From NCBI GenBank assembly GCA_905236195.1, contig CAJOOX010000039.1:1-33967 (forward strand): a DNA stretch of 33,967 nucleotides, given 5' to 3'. Positions 18,027 through 26,015 of the stretch are shown here, piece by piece. The position numbers and the translations under genes are program-made. The notes below the pieces were generated by a model. It was not told where the DNA came from. It ran no database searches and was given only the letters and a program-made list of their open reading frames with translations. Each line of letters starts with the position of its first letter. Position 1 is the first letter of the stretch. The stretch is from an uncultured Bacteroidales bacterium. GTDB lineage: Bacteria; Bacteroidota; Bacteroidia; Bacteroidales; UBA3663.

Positions 18027-19394
18027 ATGAATAAATTCGAAAAGACGCTTGAGTTTATCAAGCAGACTATCACACAAGAGTCACCGTTCTGGATGCATAT
18101 CTGGCTCGTTGGAGGCTGCGTTAGGGATGAGCTGCTGGGCGAACGTTATTCTGATCTCGACCTGCTCATCGACCTTCCCCAGGGACAGAAGCAATTCGTA
18201 GAATACATGTGCAAGACTTATCCCGACGTTTGTCGCGGTCCGTTCTACTATCAGCGGTACGGAACCACGGCGATGGACGTCATCATTGACGATGCCCTGA
18301 CCCTTGTGGAATGTGTCGAGCCCCATGTCGAGAACTATGCTGACGACGGTGTAACCTTGCTCGAAACACGGTTCTGTTCGCTCGAGGAGGATGCCGTGCG
18401 GCGTGACTACACCTGCAATGCGCTCTACAAGAACCTCCATTCCGGACAGGTGGCCGACCCAACCGGAAAGGGGCTCGATGATCTCAATGCCGGGCTGCTG
18501 CGAACACCGCGCGATCCCGAAACCATCTATCGTCAGGACCCCGTGCGTATGCTCCGTGGCATCCGTTTCAAACACCAGAAAGGGTTCCGTCTCGACGAAG
18601 CTGCATGGGACGCTATTCTGCACTATCATGAAGAAATAGCCAAATCCGCCCCGAAACGGCTGCGTGACGAACTCAACAAACTCCTCAAGACCGCTTCCTT
18701 CGGTGAAGCCGTCAACGACCTCCTCATCTGCGGTCTCCTGCCCTATGTTTTCCCGGGTCTGAACGAATATTTCGAAGACAATACTCATATGGATTGCTGC
18801 GAAGAGGTGGGTACAACCCTCTGGCAGCATACCCGCATGGCTCTTTATACCCTGCTGAAAGAACATCCCCATGCCGACACAGTTTCCAAATTGGCCGTCC
18901 TGATGACTGACATTGCCGACAAGGCTGGCATCAGCCACACCCAGGAACTGCTCCACGGTGCCCTTATCGGCAAGGAAAAGGCAAGCAGCGTGCTCTACAC
19001 CATCCAGTGTTACCAGCGGTTCCGCTCTTTCTATGGAGAAAACCAGACCTACCTCGGGAAAAACCGAACGCTCCCCCATTTCATCAAAGGTCTCAACAGT
19101 AATAAAACGGAATTCCGGCGCATCGTTAGGGCCATGAACAGTGGACTCCGGCCGGAACTGCGGCTCCCCTACAACATCTTCTACGACAACGCAAAACTCC
19201 CCGAGAGCAGAAACGACAGTTCAACCCGTCGGAAGAAGATGCCGGCTCTACATGAGGCTGTACATGAACCCCTGCCCCTCTCCGAGGCTCAGAAACTTCG
19301 CAATCACAAACGTAACCTGAAACGCAAGGAACAGCGTCGCCGTGCCAAGGCAAAACGCAGGGCAGCGAATCAAAACAAAGAACCACAGGATTAA
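18027..19394 (+). CDS. PcnB-like polynucleotide adenylyltransferase (poly(A) polymerase / CCA-enzyme family)
   Basis: A 455-residue class II nucleotidyltransferase. The head domain has GGCVRDELLG at 29-38 and the metal-binding DLD at 43-45. RRDYTCNAL follows at 125-133, and the neck motif RQDPVRMLRGIRF at 169-181. The stretch FGEAVNDLLICGLLPYVFPGL at about 225-244 resembles E. coli poly(A) polymerase PcnB more than CCA-adding enzymes. So does the basic tail (401-448, rich in Arg and Lys). An HD-like segment at about 291-300 reads LMTDIADKA, where active HD domains have a histidine before the Asp, so it should lack phosphohydrolase activity. It probably adds A tails to RNA, but CCA addition to tRNA is possible. 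The gene is transcribed alone, opposite gph. Confidence 0.85.
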   Translation: MNKFEKTLEFIKQTITQESPFWMHIWLVGGCVRDELLGERYSDLDLLIDLPQGQKQFVEYMCKTYPDVCRGPFYYQRYGTTAMDVIIDDALTLVECVEPHVENYADDGVTLLETRFCSLEEDAVRRDYTCNALYKNLHSGQVADPTGKGLDDLNAGLLRTPRDPETIYRQDPVRMLRGIRFKHQKGFRLDEAAWDAILHYHEEIAKSAPKRLRDELNKLLKTASFGEAVNDLLICGLLPYVFPGLNEYFEDNTHMDCCEEVGTTLWQHTRMALYTLLKEHPHADTVSKLAVLMTDIADKAGISHTQELLHGALIGKEKASSVLYTIQCYQRFRSFYGENQTYLGKNRTLPHFIKGLNSNKTEFRRIVRAMNSGLRPELRLPYNIFYDNAKLPESRNDSSTRRKKMPALHEAVHEPLPLSEAQKLRNHKRNLKRKEQRRRAKAKRRAANQNKEPQD

Positions 19395-19412
19395 CCCGTG
19401 GTCCTTTTACTT
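19382..19412 (+). terminator. weak terminator overlapping the PcnB-like gene's stop
   Basis: ACCAC at 19382-19386 pairs with GTGGT at 19398-19402, with GG/CC inside and one mismatch. The stop codon TAA lies in the loop, and a T-rich stretch (TTTTACTTTT) follows. The 84-base gap to the convergent prmA otherwise holds pyrimidine-rich sequence and a poor CCTT/AAGG hairpin. Confidence 0.5.
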
Positions 19413-19478
19413 TTATTCTATATATTCCGACTCCCCCCTCGTCTTCTCCCTCCTTTCAAGAAGGGGTGGGGTGAATCG

Positions 19479-20342
19479 TTATTCGCTCATAATCGGCTTG
19501 TGCACTGCCACCACCGCCCAATGGTTCCGGCTCTTGCTGTACCCGAACTCAAAACCCAGGCGTTCCGCCTTGGCCCGGATCAGCGGTATGTCTTCTTCAA
19601 AGAATCCGCTCATAAGCAGGACTCCGTCATATTTCAGCACACGCCCGTAAGTCTCCATGTCGGCAATCAGCACATTGCGGTTGATATTAGCCACTATCAG
19701 GTCATAAGAGCCGTACTCCTGCAACAAAGAAGCGTCGCCACAGTCCACCGTCACGATTTCGTTCACACCATTCACCATCACATTGTCGGTCGCATTGGCG
19801 GCAACCCAGTCGTCGATTTCAATGGCTCTGACACGTTTGGCTCCGCATTTGGCACACAGAATTGCCAGCACTCCCGTGCCGGTGCCCATGTCCAGACAGG
19901 TCTTGCCCTTCAGTGGGACTCGAAGTATTTCCTCGAGCAACTGGGCCGTCGTCTCATGGTGACCCGACCCGAACGACATCCGGGGTTCAATCACTATATC
20001 ATAGCGGCAGGCGGGGATATCGGTAGCCAACGGAGAATGAACCGCACAGAGTTTGCCGATCACGATGGGCTCTACATTCTGCTGCTCCTCCCACTCCAGA
20101 TTCCAGTCTTCGGTGGCTACTTCCTGGGCTGTAAACGAACATGTGACGTCCGGTACGGGAAAATCTTCCAGCACTTTCTGTACGCCTGTGGCCGAATACT
20201 TGTCCGTCGGACAGTAGGCTAGCAGCCCGTCTTTGGCATTCGTGAAACTTTCATACCCCAGTGGCGCAAGCAGCGATGCCAGGATATCGCATGTGGCTTC
20301 ACTCATCGGCTGTGGATGCAGATGCAGTTCGATATAATTCAT
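19479..20342 (-). CDS. prmA: ribosomal protein L11 methyltransferase
   Basis: A SAM-dependent methyltransferase that trimethylates ribosomal protein L11. With ATG 20342 (MNYIELHLH) it has 287 residues, normal for PrmA. An upstream ATG at 20429 would add 29 residues, but that extension is unlike the family and reads back across the promoter (-7 element at 20370-20377). The SAM-binding motif LDMGTGTGVLA is at about 150-160, preceded by the PrmA-typical FGSGHHETT at 124-132. The acidic ribose-binding residue follows in AIEIDD, and VANINRN is the substrate-side motif. The N-terminal L11-binding domain is present. It is a single gene, convergent with the PcnB-like gene. Confidence 0.93.
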   Translation of the reverse strand: MNYIELHLHPQPMSEATCDILASLLAPLGYESFTNAKDGLLAYCPTDKYSATGVQKVLEDFPVPDVTCSFTAQEVATEDWNLEWEEQQNVEPIVIGKLCAVHSPLATDIPACRYDIVIEPRMSFGSGHHETTAQLLEEILRVPLKGKTCLDMGTGTGVLAILCAKCGAKRVRAIEIDDWVAANATDNVMVNGVNEIVTVDCGDASLLQEYGSYDLIVANINRNVLIADMETYGRVLKYDGVLLMSGFFEEDIPLIRAKAERLGFEFGYSKSRNHWAVVAVHKPIMSE

Positions 20343-20369
20343 AGAGTCGAAGAATTTAGTTTTGTGCTG

Positions 20370-20377
20370 CAAATTTA
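20370..20377 (-). promoter_or_regulatory. -7 element of the prmA promoter
   Basis: Minus-strand TAAATTTG matches TAnnTTTG. It sits 27 nt before the preferred prmA start and inside the longer alternative frame, which argues for ATG 20342. A -33 element is not obvious; the nearest TTG is 23 nt away. Confidence 0.55.
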
Positions 20378-20492
20378 ATAAAAATTCCCATTTCGGGATA
20401 CAATTCATCGATAAAAATGAACAATTCATTGATTTTTTTGAAGATTTAGGGTTAAATTTGCGTTTTTGATGTCTGAAAATTAAAAAAAATGC

Positions 20493-20500
20493 TATCTTTG
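20493..20500 (+). promoter_or_regulatory. -7 element upstream of the aromatic-rich secreted protein
   Basis: TATCTTTG is a perfect -7 element; the -33 region shows only TCTG at 17 nt spacing. The predicted leader to ATG 20550 is about 45 nt. This is the only clear promoter before the three-gene rightward group up to the helicase. Confidence 0.6.
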
Positions 20501-20549
20501 CACCAACAAATGAAGTTACATACTTTATAAACTAAAATTAACAGCAACG

Positions 20550-21881
20550 ATGAAAAAGATGATTCTGGCTGCACTCGCAATGGCGGTGTCCTTGCCGGCA
20601 GCAACTTTCACTTATGCGCAGTATGATGACGACATCTACTTCAGCAGCAGTAGCGCCGAGAGGTACGAACCCGTCCGGGAGACAGTGATGGAAGAATGGT
20701 CCACCAATGCCAACAACGACTGGGACATCGACTCCTACAATCGTCGCTCCGCCGATGTGCCCCTCTATTCCGCATCGACTGATGATACCTACACCCAAAG
20801 TGTAACGTCCAACAGGCACCAGAACTTCCAGTTCGGTACCGAACAGGCCTCTGCCGACGACAATATCATCCACGACACAGTCTATGTGGTTGAAAACTAT
20901 TATTATACCGACCGCATCCGCCGGTTCCACAATCCCTGGTGCTCCTACCATATCTGGAATCCCTATTGGGATGTCGCCTACTGGGATCCGTTCTACTGGG
21001 ATTACTGCTACTGGGATCCGTGGTGGTACGTGTCTCCCTCATTCGGGTTCCACTACGGCAGCTGGTACTGGGGTTGGAACTACGGCTACTACACGGGCTG
21101 GTACGGCGGCTGGTATTCCCCCTTCTACCGTCCCTTCCCCCACTATTACGGGCCTTACTATGGTGGCAGCCATCACGGATGGCATTCCCTTCCCAACCAG
21201 GGTCCCCGCACCAACAACATGGGCGGCAGCTATGCCCGCAACAACCGTAACGGTGCACGGCGTCCGGACAACCGTCACTACACGGCCGATGCTCGCCGCA
21301 GCGGCATCGAGGGCGGCGGGGCTTCCTATTCCACTCGCGGGGCTTCTGCCAACCGCAACAGCAACATGCGGATGAGCAACGACCAGATCTCGCGTAACGC
21401 CGGAACCCGCTCCGACAGCCGCAACCTCACCACCGGTGGAACTACCGTTCGCAGTAACCGCGGTGAAAACTACACCCGTTCCGCTGCAACCGTTGCCAAC
21501 CGGGCCCAGGCCAACAACAGCAATGCGCGCCGGCAGGCCAATGGCGTACGCCAGAACAGCAGCGGACGCACCTACCGCTCTACCGAACGCGCCGCTTCCA
21601 GCAGCAATTCGTTCAATCGCAGTACCGCGACCCGGTCCTCTTCCTACCGCAGCGGCTCATCGCGTTCCTACAACAACGCGTCCAGCTCCAGCAACAACTC
21701 CAGCAACAGCTCCAGCAGCTCTTCTACCCGTTCCTACACGCCTTCCAACTCGTCGTCTTCCTCCTACTCCGGCGGAAGCTACTCTGGTGGCCGTTCCAGC
21801 GGAAGCAGCGGAAGCTTCGGTGGTCGATCCGGCGGTAGTAGCGGAAGCTTCGGTGGTCGCTCCGGCGGCGGTCGTCGTTAA
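20550..21881 (+). CDS. secreted aromatic-rich, Ser/Arg/Asn low-complexity protein
   Basis: A 443-residue exported protein of unknown function. The signal peptide MKKMILAALAMAVSLPAATFTYAQ probably ends at TYA-Q or just after. At about residues 128-212 there is an extreme cluster of Trp, Tyr, Phe, Gly and Pro (WNPYWD, YWDPFYWD, YWDPWW, SWYWGWNYGYY). The C-terminal half is almost only Ser, Arg, Asn, Gly and Thr, ending in two copies of an 11-residue SGSFGGRSGGS-like unit and GGGRR. Similar Bacteroides proteins have been labelled YXWGXW-repeat or, misleadingly, vitellogenin-like. The low-complexity tail is probably disordered and basic, suited to binding polymers or the cell wall. It is the first gene of a group with the outer membrane protein 41 nt downstream. 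Confidence 0.8.
   Translation: MKKMILAALAMAVSLPAATFTYAQYDDDIYFSSSSAERYEPVRETVMEEWSTNANNDWDIDSYNRRSADVPLYSASTDDTYTQSVTSNRHQNFQFGTEQASADDNIIHDTVYVVENYYYTDRIRRFHNPWCSYHIWNPYWDVAYWDPFYWDYCYWDPWWYVSPSFGFHYGSWYWGWNYGYYTGWYGGWYSPFYRPFPHYYGPYYGGSHHGWHSLPNQGPRTNNMGGSYARNNRNGARRPDNRHYTADARRSGIEGGGASYSTRGASANRNSNMRMSNDQISRNAGTRSDSRNLTTGGTTVRSNRGENYTRSAATVANRAQANNSNARRQANGVRQNSSGRTYRSTERAASSSNSFNRSTATRSSSYRSGSSRSYNNASSSSNNSSNSSSSSSTRSYTPSNSSSSSYSGGSYSGGRSSGSSGSFGGRSGGSSGSFGGRSGGGRR
21807..21869 (+). repeat. 33-bp tandem repeat at the end of the aromatic-rich gene
   Basis: Two nearly identical 33-bp units start at 21807 and 21840, each beginning AGCGGAAGCTTCGGTGGTCG and encoding 11 residues. They differ at few positions, so this is a recent duplication that could vary in copy number without changing frame. 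Confidence 0.8.
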
Positions 21882-21922
21882 CCCCTTTCCTCTCTTTAAT
21901 ATTTGATAATATTTTGAATCTG

Positions 21923-23572
21923 ATGAAATATCTCCCGATAATCCTTCCGGCAGTGCTGTTTACTACAGTTGCCAATGCTCAGAATGTAGTCGATGCATCT
22001 CGTTTCTCCGAGACTACGCTCTCAGGCACAGCCCGCTACCGTTCCATGGGCGGAGCTTTCGGTGCCGTGGGCGGCGACGCTACGGCCATGACAGACAACC
22101 CAGCCGGTCTGGGCATCTACCGCGGCACCAGCGAGGTGTCTTTCACGCCCCAGGTGACAACCTACAACACCTCCACCAAGGGCGATATCGAGAAGGATAC
22201 TCGCAAGACGGGATTCTCGATGAGCAACCTCACCTATGTCATTTCCTTCAATACCGAAGATGCCGGTGAACTCATCAATTTCAACATCGGCGTCGGCTTC
22301 AACCACTCTGAGGGTGTAGATCGCAAATACCGCTCCTATCTGGGCAATCCCAATTCGTCATTCGGTGCCTATCTGGCCAACCAGGCCAACAATTTCCTGG
22401 TCAACACGGGGCGTTACAACACCCCCGGTTACCTCGAGACCGACCGTCCCGAAAACATGATAGAGATGGGCTACAACAGCTATGCCCTCGACGATGCTCG
22501 CGATGCCAGCGGCAATCTCGTCGGTGTGTGCAGCTTCGACCAGGCCGAGGGACTCGCCAATACCCAGACTCTTTCCGTCCGGGAGAAGACCCGCATGGAC
22601 GAGTACAACATCTCGGCGGCGGCCAACTGGAGCAACATGATCTACGCCGGCCTCACCCTCAGCATCGTCGATTTCAACTCCATTGTCGAGAGTGAGTACA
22701 ACGAGGACTATAAGAACACAGGCAGCTACACCGACTATTTCAACAACCTTGAGTCCAAAGGTTCCGGTGTGAACCTCAAGCTCGGACTGCTCTTCAAACC
22801 CATCGATGCCTGGCGCATCGGCCTCTCTTTCCATACGCCCACATGGATGTATATGAAGGACATCTACGACGGTTCGATGTACACCAATGCCACTGGAGGA
22901 AAGAGCCGAACCGGCTCCTACGAGTACAAGTACCGCATCAACACGCCCTGGGAACTCCAGTTCTCCACGGCCTACGTCATCGGCAACCGCGGTCTCGTCA
23001 GTTTTGAGTACGACATGAAGGACTTCTCGTCCGCTTCCTACAAGGAGGACAAGTCAAATGATCAGGATCTCCTAGATGTCACCAACGATGTCATCAAGGA
23101 CTACATGCAGCCCCAGCACATCTTCAAAGTAGGCGGCGAGTTCCGTGCCACACCCCGTTTCTCGCTTCGTGTAGGCTATCAGTACCGCACCTCACCCTTC
23201 AAGAAGGAGGTCTTCGACGAGATGGCAGGACGTTCCTGGTTCACGACCGACGGTTCGGGCACCTGGGGCGACGACAATGAGACGCTCTTCTCCTCTTCCA
23301 CCAAACCCAACTACTCCGTCACCGACGACCAGCACTACTTCTGCATAGGCTGCGGCTGGAAGGGCCACGGCTGGTTCATTGACCTCGCTTTTGTCGACCA
23401 GTTCCGCAAGGACAAGATTGCGGCTTTCCCCACCACCGACGCCCTCATGGGCTTCGACAACGGAAATGCTGTCATGAGTTCTTACAGTGAAGACGGTGCA
23501 GTCACGGCCAACCACATCGACATGAAGTCCAATATCATGTCATGGGATGTGACTTTTGGTTTCAAATTCTAA
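21923..23572 (+). CDS. FadL/OmpP1-type outer membrane transport protein
   Basis: A 549-residue beta-barrel of the OmpP1/FadL/TodX family in its Bacteroidota form, presumably an outer membrane channel for hydrophobic or small molecules. The signal peptide MKYLPIILPAVLFTTVANAQ is followed by RYRSMGGAFGAVGGDATAM and DNPAGLGIYRG, the N-terminal plug motif of the family. Alternating aromatic strands follow, ending in VTFGFKF with a terminal Phe, typical of barrel insertion signals. ATG 21923 is preferred over a TTG at 21914 because it begins directly with the signal peptide. The stop codon is immediately followed by the helicase ATG. Confidence 0.87.
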   Translation: MKYLPIILPAVLFTTVANAQNVVDASRFSETTLSGTARYRSMGGAFGAVGGDATAMTDNPAGLGIYRGTSEVSFTPQVTTYNTSTKGDIEKDTRKTGFSMSNLTYVISFNTEDAGELINFNIGVGFNHSEGVDRKYRSYLGNPNSSFGAYLANQANNFLVNTGRYNTPGYLETDRPENMIEMGYNSYALDDARDASGNLVGVCSFDQAEGLANTQTLSVREKTRMDEYNISAAANWSNMIYAGLTLSIVDFNSIVESEYNEDYKNTGSYTDYFNNLESKGSGVNLKLGLLFKPIDAWRIGLSFHTPTWMYMKDIYDGSMYTNATGGKSRTGSYEYKYRINTPWELQFSTAYVIGNRGLVSFEYDMKDFSSASYKEDKSNDQDLLDVTNDVIKDYMQPQHIFKVGGEFRATPRFSLRVGYQYRTSPFKKEVFDEMAGRSWFTTDGSGTWGDDNETLFSSSTKPNYSVTDDQHYFCIGCGWKGHGWFIDLAFVDQFRKDKIAAFPTTDALMGFDNGNAVMSSYSEDGAVTANHIDMKSNIMSWDVTFGFKF

Positions 23573-25882
23573 ATGGAAGCAGAATTTCTCTCCCAACTGA
23601 ACAGTTCCCAACGAGAGGCCGTTACGTATTGTGACGGTCCTCAGTTGGTTATAGCGGGTGCCGGTTCCGGCAAAACGCGCGTCCTCACCTACAAGATAGC
23701 CTACCTTCTCCAGAACGGTTACCACAGCGACGAGATTTTGACCCTCACCTTCACTAAGAAGGCCGCAACCGAGATGAAGAACCGTATCACCACGCTCGTC
23801 GGGCCCAACCTCTCCCGACGCCTCTGGATGGGCACGTTCCACTCCGTTTTTGCACGCATATTGAGAAAGGAGGCCGAACGCATCGGCTACAAGCGCGACT
23901 TCACCATCTACGACCAGTCCGACTCGCGTTCCCTCTTCAAGACCATTATCAAGGAGATGCAGCTCGATGACAAGAAATACAAACCCGCAAGTGTGCAGGC
24001 TTATATTTCCAACATGAAGAACAACCTCATCACCCCATCCATGTATCGCGGCAACGCCCAGCTCATGGACTACGACCGCAAGTCGGGACGCAGCCAGACC
24101 TCCGAGATTTATCTGCGCTATTGGAATCGGTGCCGCCAGGCGGGGGCCATGGACTTCGACGACCTCCTCCTCTACACCAACATCCTGTTCCGCGACTTCC
24201 CCGACGTGCTCGACTTCTACCGAAAGTGGTTCCGCTATGTCCTCGTCGATGAGTATCAGGACACCAACCGTGCCCAGCACCTCATCGTCGAACAGCTCGT
24301 GGGCGACCACCGTCACCTCACGGCCGTAGGCGACGATGCCCAGTCCATCTATTCTTTCCGCGGGGCCAATATCCGCAACATCCTCGACATGACCAAGTCG
24401 ATTCCCGGTACCCGCATCTTCAAACTCGAACAGAACTACCGTTCCACTCAGAATATCGTCGAGGCCGCCAACAGCCTCATCGCCAAGAACAGGCAGCAAA
24501 TCCCCAAGACCATCTTCTCCGAGAAGGAGCGCGGCTCCCTCCTGCAGCTCACGGGCAACTACTCCGACCTCGAGGAGGCATTCCAGGTCTCACGCCAGAT
24601 TGCCGCTCTCCACGACCGCGACCGCTTCCGTTACTCCGACTGCGCCATCCTCTACCGAACCAATGCCCAGAGCCGCAGCCTGGAGGAGAGCCTCCGCAAG
24701 AACGGCATCGACTATCGCATCTACGGAGGTCTGTCCTTCTACCAGCGTAAGGAAATCAAGGATATTCTGGCCTATATGCGCCTCACCGTCAATCCCGCCG
24801 ACGAAGAAGCCTTCAAACGCGTCGTCAACTACCCCGCCCGAGGCATCGGCGACACTTCCCTCTCGCGTGTGGCCGAGGCCGCCACTGCCCAGGGAAAGTC
24901 GTTCTACGAGATTTGTCAGGACCCGCTCTCCTACGGGGTGAAGGTCAACCGGCCCACTGCCGAACGCCTCCACTCGTTTACACTCCTCATCGACAACTTC
25001 CGTGCCATGGCCGACAATCTCAATGCCTACGAGACGGCGGTGGAGATTATCGCCCAATCCGGAATCAAGGCCGACCTGGGGGCAGATACTTCGGTCGAGG
25101 GTAAATCACGCCAGGAGAACGTCCAGGAACTCCTCTCAGCCATCGATATCTTTGTCCATTCGGCCATTGAGGAGGGTCGTCCCGACGAGACGCATCTCAT
25201 GGACTTTCTCCAGGACGTATCCCTCTCGGGCGATGTCGATCCCAACGAGCAGGACGATGCCGACCGCGACTGCGTGTCCCTCATGACTATTCATTCCGCC
25301 AAGGGTCTCGAATTCCCCAATGTCTTTGTCGTCGGACTGGAGGAAGGCCTCTTCCCCAACGACATGAGTTTCAACGAGCTGGGCGGCATCGAGGAGGAAC
25401 GTCGTCTCTTCTATGTGGCCATTACCCGTGCCGAGGTGAACTGTTTTCTCAGCTATGCCAAGTCGCGATTCCGCAACGGACGAAGCGAGGCGAATGCGCC
25501 ATCTCGGTTCCTCAAGGACATCGACAGCCGCTACATCCGCCAGACCAACGACATCTCCCCGCGCACCGACTATTCGGCTGCCTCCTCCGGCTCTTTCGGC
25601 GGCGTGTTCCGCACCCCCGTGAAATCCGTTCCCTCCGGATTATCCAAAGTTTCAATCCCCTCCGTAAAATCCGCACCCACCGTCCCCTCCGTAAAATCCG
25701 TCACAGCCTCCCCCGCCGGCGTTTCCTACGCCGTGGGCGACCGTATCCGCCACAACATGTTCGGCGAGGGGGTTATAGCGGCCATCGAGGGCGAAGGCGA
25801 CAACACTCGCCTCAAGGTCCGGTTCTCGGTCATGGGACTCAAAACACTCCTACTGAAATTCGCCAAACTCGAAAAATTGTAA
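23573..25882 (+). CDS. uvrD: UvrD/PcrA-type superfamily 1 DNA helicase
   Basis: A 769-residue 3'-5' DNA helicase for excision repair and replication-fork maintenance. Motif I is AGAGSGKT (28-35), Ia LTFTKKAATEM (58-68), II VDEYQDT (225-231), III GDDAQSIYSFRG (253-264) and IV QNYRST. Motif V is TIHSAKGLEFP near 568, and motif VI is RRLFYVAITRA. The C-terminus has the PcrA/UvrD Tudor-like fold (GDRIRHNMFGEGVI, then LKVRFSVMGLKTLLL). Between the helicase core and this fold, about residues 680-718 are a Pro/Ser/Val/Lys low-complexity linker. The gene begins on the base after the stop of the outer membrane protein gene, so translation may be coupled. PcrA and UvrD cannot be told apart from the sequence alone. 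Confidence 0.95.
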   Translation: MEAEFLSQLNSSQREAVTYCDGPQLVIAGAGSGKTRVLTYKIAYLLQNGYHSDEILTLTFTKKAATEMKNRITTLVGPNLSRRLWMGTFHSVFARILRKEAERIGYKRDFTIYDQSDSRSLFKTIIKEMQLDDKKYKPASVQAYISNMKNNLITPSMYRGNAQLMDYDRKSGRSQTSEIYLRYWNRCRQAGAMDFDDLLLYTNILFRDFPDVLDFYRKWFRYVLVDEYQDTNRAQHLIVEQLVGDHRHLTAVGDDAQSIYSFRGANIRNILDMTKSIPGTRIFKLEQNYRSTQNIVEAANSLIAKNRQQIPKTIFSEKERGSLLQLTGNYSDLEEAFQVSRQIAALHDRDRFRYSDCAILYRTNAQSRSLEESLRKNGIDYRIYGGLSFYQRKEIKDILAYMRLTVNPADEEAFKRVVNYPARGIGDTSLSRVAEAATAQGKSFYEICQDPLSYGVKVNRPTAERLHSFTLLIDNFRAMADNLNAYETAVEIIAQSGIKADLGADTSVEGKSRQENVQELLSAIDIFVHSAIEEGRPDETHLMDFLQDVSLSGDVDPNEQDDADRDCVSLMTIHSAKGLEFPNVFVVGLEEGLFPNDMSFNELGGIEEERRLFYVAITRAEVNCFLSYAKSRFRNGRSEANAPSRFLKDIDSRYIRQTNDISPRTDYSAASSGSFGGVFRTPVKSVPSGLSKVSIPSVKSAPTVPSVKSVTASPAGVSYAVGDRIRHNMFGEGVIAAIEGEGDNTRLKVRFSVMGLKTLLLKFAKLEKL
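25656..25700 (+). repeat. 18-bp direct repeat in the helicase linker
   Basis: Exact copies of TCCCCTCCGTAAAATCCG lie at 25656-25673 and 25683-25700, a 27-bp period encoding PSVKS-type nine-residue units. This marks a repeat-expanded flexible linker before the C-terminal Tudor-like domain. Confidence 0.8.
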
Positions 25883-25902
25883 TCCTAAGATTGCATTTCA
25901 GA

Positions 25903-25944
25903 GAAAATCACCTCGATTTTCCCTTTCTTTTTTATTTTTTCGCT
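25903..25944 (+). terminator. intrinsic terminator after the helicase gene
   Basis: The 7-bp stem GAAAATC (25903-25909) and GATTTTC (25915-25921) has a 5-base loop and is followed by a long T-rich stretch to about 25940. The stem is AT-rich, so termination may be partial, but it separates the helicase from the next operon's promoter. Confidence 0.65.
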
Positions 25945-25951
25945 TTTTTCT

Positions 25952-25982
25952 TTTGTCATATCGTCTTAGTGTCCTATCTTTG
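25952..25982 (+). promoter_or_regulatory. promoter of the dual ABC transporter operon
   Basis: TTTG at 25952-25955, 19 nt, then TATCTTTG at 25975-25982: a perfect match. The start should be near 25987-25989, giving a leader of about 28 nt to ATG 26016. Confidence 0.8.
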
Positions 25983-25983
25983 C

Positions 25984-26010
25984 AGTGTACTAATTCACTA
26001 ATACACTAAT
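25984..26010 (+). promoter_or_regulatory. putative GntR operator in the ABC operon leader
   Basis: AGTGTA (25984-25989) and TACACT (26002-26007) form an inverted repeat around 12 bases, right at the predicted transcription start. Overlying it are three ACTAAT hexamers at exactly 8-bp spacing (25989, 25997, 26005). A further TAGTGT lies at 25967-25972. The position suits repression by the GntR-type regulator encoded at 28077-28469, an inference from position and symmetry. Confidence 0.6.
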
Positions 26011-26015
26011 TAAAT

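Noticed and set aside
19430..19475. Pyrimidine-rich CCTT/AAGG stretch as a repeat element or strong terminator for prmA
   Set aside because: The stem is only about four pairs with poor symmetry and there is no second copy in the window.
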